A stretch of DNA of 35,853 bases from Desulfocapsaceae bacterium (GTDB taxonomy: Bacteria > Desulfobacterota > Desulfobulbia > Desulfobulbales > Desulfocapsaceae): positions 1 through 35,853 of the forward strand of contig JAQVER010000040.1 in the NCBI GenBank assembly GCA_028697885.1. The letters are read 5' to 3'. Both the position numbers and the translations under genes were made by a program. Under the pieces are notes generated by a model that did not search any database, was not told the origin of the DNA, and was given only the letters and a program-made list of their open reading frames with translations. This document shows positions 8,220 to 16,063 of this stretch, in pieces (within the stretch, counting starts at the first letter, position 1; each line of letters starts with the position of its first letter).

Positions 8220-10643
8220 ATGACCGTTCACAAGATCAGCCCTGAAGAGGCCTATCATCGTTGCGACCCGAACAGCTTTTCCTTTGAAACGACCACAGAA
8301 GTGGAGGAACTTTCCCATTTCATCGGACAGGATCGGGCCCTTGAGGCCGTTGATTTCGGCATCAGCATGCAACAGCAGGGCTTTAACCTTTTTGTCATCG
8401 GCCCTGAGGGCTCCGGCCGCCATAGTGTAATTGAATCTTTTATCCATGAGAAGGCGAGCAAGGAGCCGACTCCCAGCGACTGGTGTTACGTCCAGAATTT
8501 CCACCAGCCCCATAAACCCCTGGCTTTGGAGTTCCCTCCCAGTCAGGGCATAGTCTTCAAGGGTGAGATGTATGAACTTATCGACACCCTCAAGACCACC
8601 ATCCCGTCTATTTTTGAAGGCGATGACTATCGGATGCGACGCAAGGCTATCAACGATCAACTCGCTCAGAGAATCGAGGCCCTCTACCACGACGTAGGAA
8701 CAAAGGCCAAGTCTGAAAAAATTGCTGTGTCGCGCAGCGAACATGACTTTCGTTTCTCGCCCACCGACGACAAGGGCGAGCCTCTCAGCCTCGAAGAGTT
8801 CCGCAAGCTCCCCGATGAGGTCAAACAAAAGATCGAAGAGACCATTGAGAAGCTGCAGACCATGCTTCAGGAGTCCATTCACCAGATCAGTATCTGGAAG
8901 AGGGAAGCCGAGGAACAGGGTCGCATGCTCAAGAAGGAGACCGGAAAAATGGCAGTCTCCCCTCTCATCGAGACCTTGAAGAGAAAGTATAAAGATCATG
9001 AAAAAATCATTCATTATCTTGAAGACATTGAGAAGGTCATCACCGAAGGGGTAGATGATTTCCTTGTTGATGATCAGGCAGGGCAGAACCCCCTCATTAT
9101 TGCCATTGGTGGCGGTCACTCCTCATCCTTTGATCAGTACGAGGTCAATGTCCTTATCAGCCATCAGAATAACCACGGTTCCCCCGTAGTCTATGAAGAC
9201 CTGCCCACCTACACGAATCTCCATGGACGTATTGAACACCTGGCCAGGATGGGCATGCTCATCACCAACTTCACCCTTATCAAGCCGGGCTGCCTGCACC
9301 AGGCCAACAACGGTTATCTTATTCTGGATGCCAGAAAGCTGCTTATGCAGCCCTTTGCTTACGAGGGCCTGAAAAGAACCCTGCGCTCCCGCAAGATCCA
9401 TATTGAACCGGTGGAAAGGCTCCTGGGCCTGATAAACACGGTTTCTCTGGAACCCGAACCCGTGGACCTCAACATCAAAGTGGTACTCATCGGCGAGCCC
9501 TTGATCTATTATCTCCTGAACGCCTATGATCCCGAATTCATCTCCCTGTTCAAGGTGCAGGCCGATTTTGAGAGCGATATGATACGCAGCAAAGAGAGCC
9601 AGGAACTCTATGCCACTCTTATTGCCAAACTGGCCAAGGACAAGAATCTGCTTCCCCTGCACCGCACGGCCGTGGCCCGACTCATTGAACAGGCCACACG
9701 TGAAGCCGGAGACCGGGAAAAACTGTCGCTACGGATCCGGGAATTTGCCGACCTGATGCAGGAGGCAGACTATCTGGCCAAAAAGGAAAACAAAACAATA
9801 ATTATCGACACCGATGTGGAAAAGGCCATTGCCGCCAGCAAACGGAGGGGCGGCAGGATCAAGGACCGTTTATTTGAGGCCATGGAACACGACATCCACT
9901 ATATCGAGACGCAAGGGGCCAAGGTCGGCCAGATTAATGGTCTATCCGTCTTCATGCTGGGCCAAGACACCTTTGGCTGCCCGACACGGATCACCGCCCT
10001 GACCCGGCCGGGCAAGGGCAAGATTGTCGATATTGAACGGGAGGTGGAGCTGGGCGGGCCCATCCACTCCAAGGGGGTGATGATTCTCTCCTCATTCTTG
10101 AGCAGCCGCTACGCCAGGACCATCCCTCTCAGTCTCCAGGCCAGCCTGGTATTTGAGCAATCCTACGGCGGCATAGAAGGTGACAGCGCCTCCTGTGCCG
10201 AGCTCTGCACCCTGCTCTCCTCCCTGGCCGACGTGCCGATCAAGCAGACCCTGGCCATCACCGGCTCAGTAAGCCAGAAGGGTGAGGTCCAAGCCATTGG
10301 CGGTGTCAACGAAAAGATCGAAGCCTTTTTTGATCTCTGCGAGCACCGGGGCTTAAGCGGCGAGCAGGGCGTTATCATCCCGGCCAGCAATGTCCGTCAT
10401 CTGATGCTGAAGAAAGAGGTGGTTGCGGCCATGGAGCTGGGCCAGTTCAGTGTAACGGCGGTAAGCACAGTGGATGAGGCGGTTGAGATACTCACCGGCA
10501 TGATGGCAGGTGAACGGGACGATAAGGGTAACTATCCGGCCGAATCGATTAATGGTCGGGTGGAGGCCACTCTGCAGGCCTTTGCCAAAAATCTTCTGGA
10601 GTTTGACAAGGAAGGAAAAGAAAACGACAAAAACCACGAGTAA
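8220..10643 (+). CDS. Lon-family serine protease of the YcbZ/LonC type (AAA_32 plus Lon protease domain)
   Basis: The 807-residue protein combines an AAA-like region (AAA_32 type), a long charged helical insertion (about 160-290) and a C-terminal Lon protease domain. The catalytic dyad is S656 in GDSAS and K699 in GGVNEKIEAF, 43 residues apart as in Lon. The Walker A position reads GPEGSGRHS (61-69): the essential GKT lysine is replaced by arginine and the threonine by histidine. ATP hydrolysis may therefore be weak or absent, as reported for LonC. The stretch with TYTNLHGRIE and GCLHQANNGYLILDARKLL is typical of this subgroup rather than of classical LonA. It would degrade unfolded or regulatory proteins in the cytoplasm. 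AGGAG precedes the start. Confidence 0.88.
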   Translation: MTVHKISPEEAYHRCDPNSFSFETTTEVEELSHFIGQDRALEAVDFGISMQQQGFNLFVIGPEGSGRHSVIESFIHEKASKEPTPSDWCYVQNFHQPHKPLALEFPPSQGIVFKGEMYELIDTLKTTIPSIFEGDDYRMRRKAINDQLAQRIEALYHDVGTKAKSEKIAVSRSEHDFRFSPTDDKGEPLSLEEFRKLPDEVKQKIEETIEKLQTMLQESIHQISIWKREAEEQGRMLKKETGKMAVSPLIETLKRKYKDHEKIIHYLEDIEKVITEGVDDFLVDDQAGQNPLIIAIGGGHSSSFDQYEVNVLISHQNNHGSPVVYEDLPTYTNLHGRIEHLARMGMLITNFTLIKPGCLHQANNGYLILDARKLLMQPFAYEGLKRTLRSRKIHIEPVERLLGLINTVSLEPEPVDLNIKVVLIGEPLIYYLLNAYDPEFISLFKVQADFESDMIRSKESQELYATLIAKLAKDKNLLPLHRTAVARLIEQATREAGDREKLSLRIREFADLMQEADYLAKKENKTIIIDTDVEKAIAASKRRGGRIKDRLFEAMEHDIHYIETQGAKVGQINGLSVFMLGQDTFGCPTRITALTRPGKGKIVDIEREVELGGPIHSKGVMILSSFLSSRYARTIPLSLQASLVFEQSYGGIEGDSASCAELCTLLSSLADVPIKQTLAITGSVSQKGEVQAIGGVNEKIEAFFDLCEHRGLSGEQGVIIPASNVRHLMLKKEVVAAMELGQFSVTAVSTVDEAVEILTGMMAGERDDKGNYPAESINGRVEATLQAFAKNLLEFDKEGKENDKNHE

Positions 10644-10697
10644 AAATCAAATCCACATGAAATGGTGAAGAACTGCCGAGGCATTTCCTCCCTGCTT

Positions 10698-11435
10698 TTA
10701 CAAGAAGGGATACAGAGAAGCGGTGAGCATCCGGATGAACTTCTTGTTGAGGAAGGCACGCCGCGCGCTGATCTTGTTTTCCTCGAACAGGGCGAGATGA
10801 TGTTGCCCCAATGGCCCGCTGTGCAGGTAATTTTTGAGACACTGCGGGAAGTTGCTCATGGTGATGATGGCCTTGAGTGAATGGCAGGAGGGCAGGTAGA
10901 TCTGCCTCTCTTCAAACTGCAACATGGCGGACCCTTGGCAGGCCGAGGCAATCTTCAGATCCTTCACCCTTGCCAGGAGAACAAGGGCTTCCCTGAGGTC
11001 GTCCTCCTCAGCGCGTCTTACCCGGGCCATCTCTTCCCGGTATTCCGGTCGGGACTCAATGCTGACCAGATCACGACGGAGAAAGAGGAACAGCTCCTCA
11101 CAACTTTTTTCCAGTGGGTCCGGGGCGAGGCCTTGCTCATCCCTCAGAATACGGGCGTTCGTTTCATAGAGGGGGGCCACGCGAGACCAGTGAGCTGTAC
11201 CAGCGAGGCAGATCTGGCGATAATGGGCGTCGTAGGCAAATTCCTTGCAGAAATTATCGATATGTTCTTGGGATTGTTCGTCAAAATAAAGGGTGCGGAG
11301 CAGGAGCAGAATGCCCTCCCCTTCGTGGGTGGCGGCAAAGACGGCTATTTCCACCTCCCCTCCCACCACTTCTCCGGCGGCCTGCTGCACCGCAAAGTAA
11401 AAAGCTCCCTCTTTGCGGCGTTCGCTTAGACGCAT
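10698..11435 (-). CDS. Hypothetical protein, 245 residues
   Basis: I do not recognise this protein. It starts MRLSERRKEGAFYFAVQQ; an alternating beta-strand region follows (EVEIAVFA, GILLLLRTLYF). A strongly charged helical middle (SIESRPEYREEMARVRRAEEDDLREA) could form a coiled coil. The C-terminal third holds scattered cysteines (SACQGSAML, PSCHSLK) without a CxxC motif. No signal peptide or membrane segment is seen. The start at 11435 is chosen over the in-frame ATG at 11456 because a GGGGGGAG site lies 5-6 nt before it. It converges on the protease gene with a 54-nt gap and stands alone, so context gives no function. Confidence 0.65.
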   Translation of the reverse strand: MRLSERRKEGAFYFAVQQAAGEVVGGEVEIAVFAATHEGEGILLLLRTLYFDEQSQEHIDNFCKEFAYDAHYRQICLAGTAHWSRVAPLYETNARILRDEQGLAPDPLEKSCEELFLFLRRDLVSIESRPEYREEMARVRRAEEDDLREALVLLARVKDLKIASACQGSAMLQFEERQIYLPSCHSLKAIITMSNFPQCLKNYLHSGPLGQHHLALFEENKISARRAFLNKKFIRMLTASLYPFL

Positions 11436-11560
11436 TGACTCTCCCCCCGGCCACAAAGATAAAAAGTTACAAACTAAAATTCATTGAAACTGCCAGCCGT
11501 TAATATGGCCGTCCACCCTGGACACCACAGATTATACAAGGGTATCCGATGTAAAGGGGT

Positions 11561-12013
11561 TCAACCATTCCTGGTTTGAGCTTCACGTGCCTGTTCGCGC
11601 GGGGCGACCCTGGCCAGTTCTGTCAGCTCCTCAGCCAGAAGGTCCATCATGTCGTCTACCGATATAATGCCTGCCAGCCCGCCGGCTTCATTGATCACCG
11701 GGATACGGCGTATGCCATGGGCACGCATGAGCCGAATTGTTTCAATCACCCCTGCATTTTCCGGTACGCTGATGAGCTGCTGACTCATGATATCACCTAC
11801 GGTGAAGTCATCAACCGACAAAGACTCCCCGATGATCTCGATTACGATATCACGATCCGTGACAATGCCGACCGGCACCCGCTTATCCTTGACCATATCC
11901 ATGACCACCAGATCGCCCACATGATACTGACGCATGAGTTGCGCTGCCTCAGTGATGCTGGTTTTCCTGGTGGCAAACACGACTGCCCGGTTGCAAAGCT
12001 CTCCAATAGGCAT
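11561..12013 (-). CDS. Tandem CBS-domain protein
   Basis: This 150-residue protein consists almost entirely of two CBS motifs. The first runs through EAAQLMRQYHVGDLVVMD and GIVTDRDIVIEII; the second through VIETIRLMRAHGIRRIPVI and GIISVDDMMDLLAEEL. The G-I-V/I-T/S-x-D-D/R turns contact adenosine nucleotides in known CBS pairs. Stand-alone pairs are thought to sense ATP/AMP or NAD state and to bind partner enzymes in the cytoplasm; no partner is evident here. The ATG at 12013 is preferred to upstream starts (the frame runs open to 12130) because a perfect GGGAGG lies 8 nt ahead and the CBS fold begins there. The downstream 100 nt shows no clear terminator. Confidence 0.88.
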   Translation of the reverse strand: MPIGELCNRAVVFATRKTSITEAAQLMRQYHVGDLVVMDMVKDKRVPVGIVTDRDIVIEIIGESLSVDDFTVGDIMSQQLISVPENAGVIETIRLMRAHGIRRIPVINEAGGLAGIISVDDMMDLLAEELTELARVAPREQAREAQTRNG

Positions 12014-12639
12014 GGCAATTCCCTCCCGATTCGTTGGTGAGCGGCTACATACGCTCGATTTATGCACCCGACACGTCCATTCTCCAATTCTTGCTCTCTC
12101 CAGTTGGACAAGCTTCTCAGAACAACACATTTTCCCTGCGATATCCCCATTTTTAAATAGAGTATCACATTTTTGAAGTTGTATTCCAGAGGAATGTTCT
12201 TACCCGGTTTTACCTGGGCATTGATCCGCGAACAGGACAAACAGATGGCGTGCCCTGGAAAGCTGATTCAAGCCCGCCATTCGCCATGTTTTTTTACAGA
12301 GACGGTTTCCGACCATCGACGACCCAATTTGAGGTCAATATCAGCAAGGTTTCACGAGGTTACGAGCCCCCCCTCTTTTTTCTTATTGTGTGACATTTCT
12401 CCCCTGTGGATTTTTTTGTTTGACAAAGGTTTTTATTCTTGAGGTAATTAAACATCAGGGATCTGCGACTTGCTCTTTTTTACTTTTTCGAAAAGAGGTC
12501 TATGAAATCAATGAATTTTCCTCAAATATTTCTCACCTCGCTCCAGTAGGTTCAGTTATATCTCCCCGTTCCCTGGAGAGATAAAAGAAACCTGCCGGTA
12601 AACCCTAAAACCAAACCATTGTGAACTGGGAGGAAGTGT
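12014..12639. other. 626-bp divergent intergenic region
   Basis: No convincing gene lies here. Frames up to 89 codons exist on the plus strand but have no ribosome site or recognisable protein features. The right half carries a likely promoter (12420-12448) and a long leader for the DksA-like gene. That leader has two modest inverted repeats: CTCTTTT / AAAAGAG around 12474-12498, and TATCTC / GAGATA around 12557-12582. A C-run followed by a T-run near 12367-12382 resembles a stretch at 3446-3458. Confidence 0.5.
12420..12448 (+). promoter_or_regulatory. Sigma-70-type promoter for the DksA-like gene
   Basis: A perfect TTGACA (12420-12425) is followed after 17 nt by GGTAAT (12443-12448), with TAATTA two bases on. 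Transcription from near 12455 would give a leader of about 185 nt before the ATG at 12640, unusually long for such a small gene. Confidence 0.4.
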
Positions 12640-13008
12640 ATGGGGGAAAAAGATTTAATACATCTGAAGGATTTGCTTTTAAGGCAGCGTCGGGAGATTC
12701 TTGACCGCCTGCAGGGACTTGAATCGGATTGGCAGGCCTTGAGCGAGCGTGACATCGAGCGGGAAGAAGAGGCACAGAAAGCAGATCTGGCCAGCCTGTT
12801 TGACCAGTTTGAGGAGCGCGAAAGGCAGGAGCTCGATGATATTGAGCTTGCCTTAACGAAAATGGTGAATGTCAGCTATGGGATTTGTGAACAATGCCGG
12901 AACACAATTTCCCTGGAGCGGCTGGAAGTCCTGCCGGCTACCCGTTTTTGTCGAAGATGTGAAGCCGGGATGGAGGAGAAACAAAAGAAACCCGCCATTC
13001 TCCCGTAA
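12640..13008 (+). CDS. DksA/TraR family zinc-finger transcription factor
   Basis: The 122-residue protein has an N-terminal coiled coil (about 1-75, strongly charged), then a zinc finger C83-x2-C86 ... C104-x2-C107 and a short basic tail. The YGICEQC, ISLERLEVLPATRFC context is diagnostic of the DksA/TraR group, which enters the RNA polymerase secondary channel and, with ppGpp, tunes transcription under stress. By hand alignment E40, E43 and A45 fall where DksA has its coiled-coil tip D71, D74 and A76, so the tip stays acidic though with glutamates. It is shorter than E. coli DksA (151 residues), mainly at the N-terminus. GGGAGG lies 6 nt before the ATG. Confidence 0.88.
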   Translation: MGEKDLIHLKDLLLRQRREILDRLQGLESDWQALSERDIEREEEAQKADLASLFDQFEERERQELDDIELALTKMVNVSYGICEQCRNTISLERLEVLPATRFCRRCEAGMEEKQKKPAILP

Positions 13009-13161
13009 GGCTTCTCACACGACAAGCTGGTCACAATTACCCAACCTTCAGCTACGGGTAAGTTTAAAGGCTGATTCGGCAGAGGAAACAGTTATATCCG
13101 GCCCGCACAGTTCGCCTCCCTTTTATGAGCCGTTGAGGTTGAATTGCTGAGATAAACCTAT

Positions 13162-13207
13162 GGGCAGTGGGCAGTGGGCAGTGGGTAGTGGGTAGTGGGT
13201 AGTGGGC
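13162..13207 (+). repeat. Heptanucleotide tandem repeat (three GGGCAGT, three GGGTAGT, partial)
   Basis: Six perfect 7-nt units in two variants, GGGCAGT three times then GGGTAGT three times, are followed by GGGC. The array ends 16 nt before the first possible start of the capA-type gene. Because 7 is not a multiple of 3 and the array lies just upstream of the start, copy-number change would alter promoter or leader spacing rather than the reading frame. Confidence 0.9.
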
Positions 13208-13223
13208 ACAAAATGAACTTTCC

Positions 13224-14521
13224 ATGGCATTGAGGCAAGATGTCCATATGAGCGTAATATGGCGCAGCAGGTTGGGCGGGATTTTTTGTCTGGCAACCAT
13301 TATAGCCACAGGATTGTGCATTATGGAAAAACATGTTTGGGCCAGCCAGGAGGGGAAAACGGTTTCAGGGAACAGGCAAATTGATGAGCTGGGGGCGAGC
13401 CATCCTCTCCCGGCGAAAGACATAACCCTCTTTCTCGCCGGTGATGTGATGACCGGTAGAGGGATCGACCAAGTGCTGCCCCACCCCTCCGATCCAGTGA
13501 TTTATGAACCCTATATGCGAAGTGCCTGTGGCTACGTGGAGCTGGCGGAACAGACAAACGGTCTCATCCCCAAACCGGTCGACGATTCCTATATCTGGGG
13601 CGATGCCCTGGCGGTGCTGGAAGCGGTCAAACCGGACCTGCGCATTATCAACCTGGAAACCAGCGTGACCAAGAGTGACGTGTATTGGCCGGGCAAGGGG
13701 ATCAACTACCGGATGCATCCCGGCAATATTGCCTGCCTTACCGCCCCCCGTCTCGATTGTTGCGTGCTGGCCAACAATCACGTCCTGGACTGGGGGCACA
13801 CAGGTCTGATGGAGACGCTTGCTGTCCTGAAAAAGGTAGGGATAAAAGGCGTGGGGGCCGGCCGGGACAGACGGCAGAGCCAGGCTCCGGCGATACTGGC
13901 AATTCCGGGCAAGGGCCCCGTCCTCGTCTTTGCTTACGGTTCCCGCACCAGTGGTGTTCCGTCCAGCTGGGCCGCCACCGATGAGAAGCCGGGCGTCAAT
14001 GTGCTCTCCGACCTTTCCGAGCAGACGGTCTTACACATTAAGAAGGATGTCGCCGCCATAAAAGAGCCGGGCGATCTGGTCCTGGTCTCTCTTCATTGGG
14101 GGGGAAACTGGGGCTATGCCATCTCCCCATGGAGAGTAATTTTGCCCATAAACTTATCGACGATGCAGGGGTTGATGTCATTTACGGCCACTCCTCCCAC
14201 CATGCCAAGGGAATCGAGGTCTACCAGGGCAAACTTATCCTGTACGGCTGTGGAGACTTTCTCAACGACTACGAAGGGATTGAAGGCTCGGAGCAATATC
14301 GAGACGACCTCCCCCTGATGTATTTCCCAACCTTTGAACCATCGACCGGCAGGCTTGTCTCGATGCGCATGATACCCTTGCAGATAAGACGTTTTCAGAC
14401 CATCCATGCCGCGCCCGATGACAGCCAGTGGCTCATGCAGGTATTGAACAGGGAGGGCAAACAGCTCGGCACCCGGATTGTCCCGGCCAAAGACGGCTCT
14501 TTTGTTCTCAAATGGGATTAA
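13224..14521 (+). pseudogene. CapA/YwtB-type metallophosphatase-fold protein, split by one frameshift
   Basis: Two overlapping frames together make one CapA-family protein (poly-gamma-glutamate capsule biosynthesis CapA group, calcineurin-like fold). The first has a membrane anchor near residues 16-33, the metal motif GDVMTGRG (73-80), INLETS, ANNHVLDWG and SLHWGGNWGYAIS. The second continues FAHKLIDDAGVDVIYGHSSHHAKGIEVY and LILYGCGDFLNDYEG to the end. The break is at the CCCC run 14125-14128: one added C would restore reading through the family's expected order with no stop. So it is either a recent one-base loss or a base-calling error. The start is uncertain (13224 or 13248); neither has a good ribosome site. 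The next gene follows 74 nt downstream. Confidence 0.85.
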
Positions 14522-14595
14522 AAGATGGTACACCTTTACAGTTCAGGAGCCGCTGCGGGATTTATCAAATCCCCTTGTGAACAGGAGGACCGAAC

Positions 14596-15774
14596 ATGAA
14601 ACAAAACATATCGTTACCCCTTGTCCGGCAGATCATGACTGATTTTGCCGAGCAGAGCGGGCTTTCGCCGGTCAGGAGACCGCCATCCCGTTACCTGTGG
14701 ACCGACGCCTTTGGAGTCTGCAACTTCCTTGAGCTGTATCGCCAGAGCGGTGATACCATCTTCAAATCCCTGGCCCTCTCTCTGGTGGATCAGGTCCATG
14801 AGACCCTCGGCCGCCATCGTCAAGATGACACCAGAAGCGGATGGATCAGCGGTCTGGGCGAGGACGAGGGGAGATTGCATCCCACCGCCGGGGGCTTACG
14901 CATCGGCAAGGAGATGAACGAACGCGGCCCGGGCGTCCCTTTTGACGAGCAAATGGAATGGGACCGTGACGGACAGTACTATCATTACCTGACCAAATGG
15001 ATGCACGCCCTTCAATGTGTGGCCACGGCCACCTCTGAAGCGGTGTACAGCAGGTGGGCCAGAGAGCTTGCCAAGAAGGTGCATGCCGGCTTTGTCTTTA
15101 CCTCGGCCGATGACGGCAGGAGATATATCCACTGGAAGATGAGCATAGACCTCTCCCGTCCCCTGGTCCCATCCATGGGTCTGCACGACCCCCTTGAAGG
15201 ATTCATCACCTACAGCCGGCTGCAGGCAGAGAGGAGCGATGAGACGCAGGAATCGCCCCGGCTCGATCTCGCGAGGGAGATCCAAGAGCTGGCCGACATG
15301 TGCAGCGGGAGAAGCTGGACGACCGAAGACCCGCTGGGCATTGGCGGCCTGTTATGTAACGGGCTCCAGGTGGCGCAGCTGATGATCAGAGACTGGTCCG
15401 GGCAGGACCAGCTGCTTTTGGACTTGCTAGAATCCTCCCTGCTGGGACTGGAATCCTTTCTCAAGACCAACACCTTGCTGATTCCGGCTCATTACCGTCT
15501 CGCATTCAGGGAATTCGGTCTATCCATCGGCCTGCATGCCGTTGAAAGGCTTAAGGAATTGCTGCGGAAGGAGAGCGACTCCTTTAAAGAGAGTACTGCA
15601 CTGCATAGATGTATCGAAGAGCTCATGCGCTACCAGCCGGTAGGCGAACAAATCGAGAAATTCTGGCAGGATGAGGCCAACAGAGAGGTAGACACCTGGC
15701 GTGCGCATCGTGCGATCAATATGGTAATGCAGGCGACCAGTTTGGCCCCTGATGGATTTCTGCAGGTTGCTTAA
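14596..15774 (+). CDS. Predicted alpha-helical barrel protein, function unknown
   Basis: This 392-residue soluble protein lacks a signal peptide and is rich in helices, with conserved-looking aromatic and acidic clusters: RYLWTDAFGVCNFLELY near residue 32, GWISGLGEDEGRLHPTAGG near 82, and QYYHYLTKWMHAL near 127. Repeated helix pairs with W-T-D-A-F and Y-H-Y-L-T-K-W patterns recall (alpha/alpha)6-barrel enzymes such as six-hairpin glycosidases and epimerases. That would suit polysaccharide metabolism beside the CapA-type gene, but this is fold-level inference only and no catalytic residues can be named. A perfect AGGAGG sits 7 nt before the ATG, so it is a well-expressed real gene and may be co-transcribed with the capA-type gene. 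Confidence 0.65.
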   Translation: MKQNISLPLVRQIMTDFAEQSGLSPVRRPPSRYLWTDAFGVCNFLELYRQSGDTIFKSLALSLVDQVHETLGRHRQDDTRSGWISGLGEDEGRLHPTAGGLRIGKEMNERGPGVPFDEQMEWDRDGQYYHYLTKWMHALQCVATATSEAVYSRWARELAKKVHAGFVFTSADDGRRYIHWKMSIDLSRPLVPSMGLHDPLEGFITYSRLQAERSDETQESPRLDLAREIQELADMCSGRSWTTEDPLGIGGLLCNGLQVAQLMIRDWSGQDQLLLDLLESSLLGLESFLKTNTLLIPAHYRLAFREFGLSIGLHAVERLKELLRKESDSFKESTALHRCIEELMRYQPVGEQIEKFWQDEANREVDTWRAHRAINMVMQATSLAPDGFLQVA

Positions 15775-15894
15775 GGGAGGAGAAAGATCGTCTTGGATAT
15801 AATATATTGGGAGTAGTATACTGCTGTCCTTAGGAGAATCGCAGGTATGCATGGCATTAATCGTCAAGATAAACCTTGGTGGCGGCCTAAGGAT

Positions 15895-15970
15895 CCCTCT
15901 CTCCTGCGTCCCCGGTTTGACTTGCACCTAGGCAACCAGACAATTTCAGGGATAACGTTCTGAAAAAAAT
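15895..15970 (+). repeat. Intergenic repeat family, copy A
   Basis: The head (CTCTCTCCTGCGTCC then GGTTTGA) and the tail (ATAACGTTCTGAA) match the other copies at near-identical spacing; the middle is poorly conserved. It lies in the 289-bp gap between the helical-barrel gene and the 3' end of cti. The rest of that gap shows only a 38-codon frame that overlaps this copy. Confidence 0.5.
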
Positions 15971-16063
15971 AATTCTTACCACCAACATGCAGCAACAGCC
16001 AAAAACCGGCTTGCCCCCTTTTCTAACCTGAATTCTTCACCGCCCCCAAGAGGCACCTCTTAT

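Noticed and set aside
8217-9119. 300-codon minus-strand open frame inside the Lon-like gene
   Set aside because: It lies wholly antisense to a well-supported protease gene, its composition follows the reverse codons of that gene, and it has no recognisable domain.
3437-12382. Similar C-run/T-run stretches at 3437-3458 and 12361-12382 (TACGAG, then CCCCCCC, then a T-run)
   Set aside because: Only two low-complexity copies with indels; chance similarity is likely. A genome search for the stretch would decide.
12173-12442. 89-codon plus-strand frame in the gap before the DksA-like gene
   Set aside because: It has no ribosome site, no domain and an irregular composition, and it runs over the promoter region.
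13162-13207. Tandem heptamers considered as a CRISPR array
   Set aside because: The units are 7 nt with no spacers, and no cas gene lies nearby.
15847-15963. 38-codon frame MHGINRQDKPWWRP... with an AGGAG about 10 nt upstream
   Set aside because: Most of its second half is repeat copy A, and no relative is recognisable. A real micro-protein cannot be excluded but is not supported.
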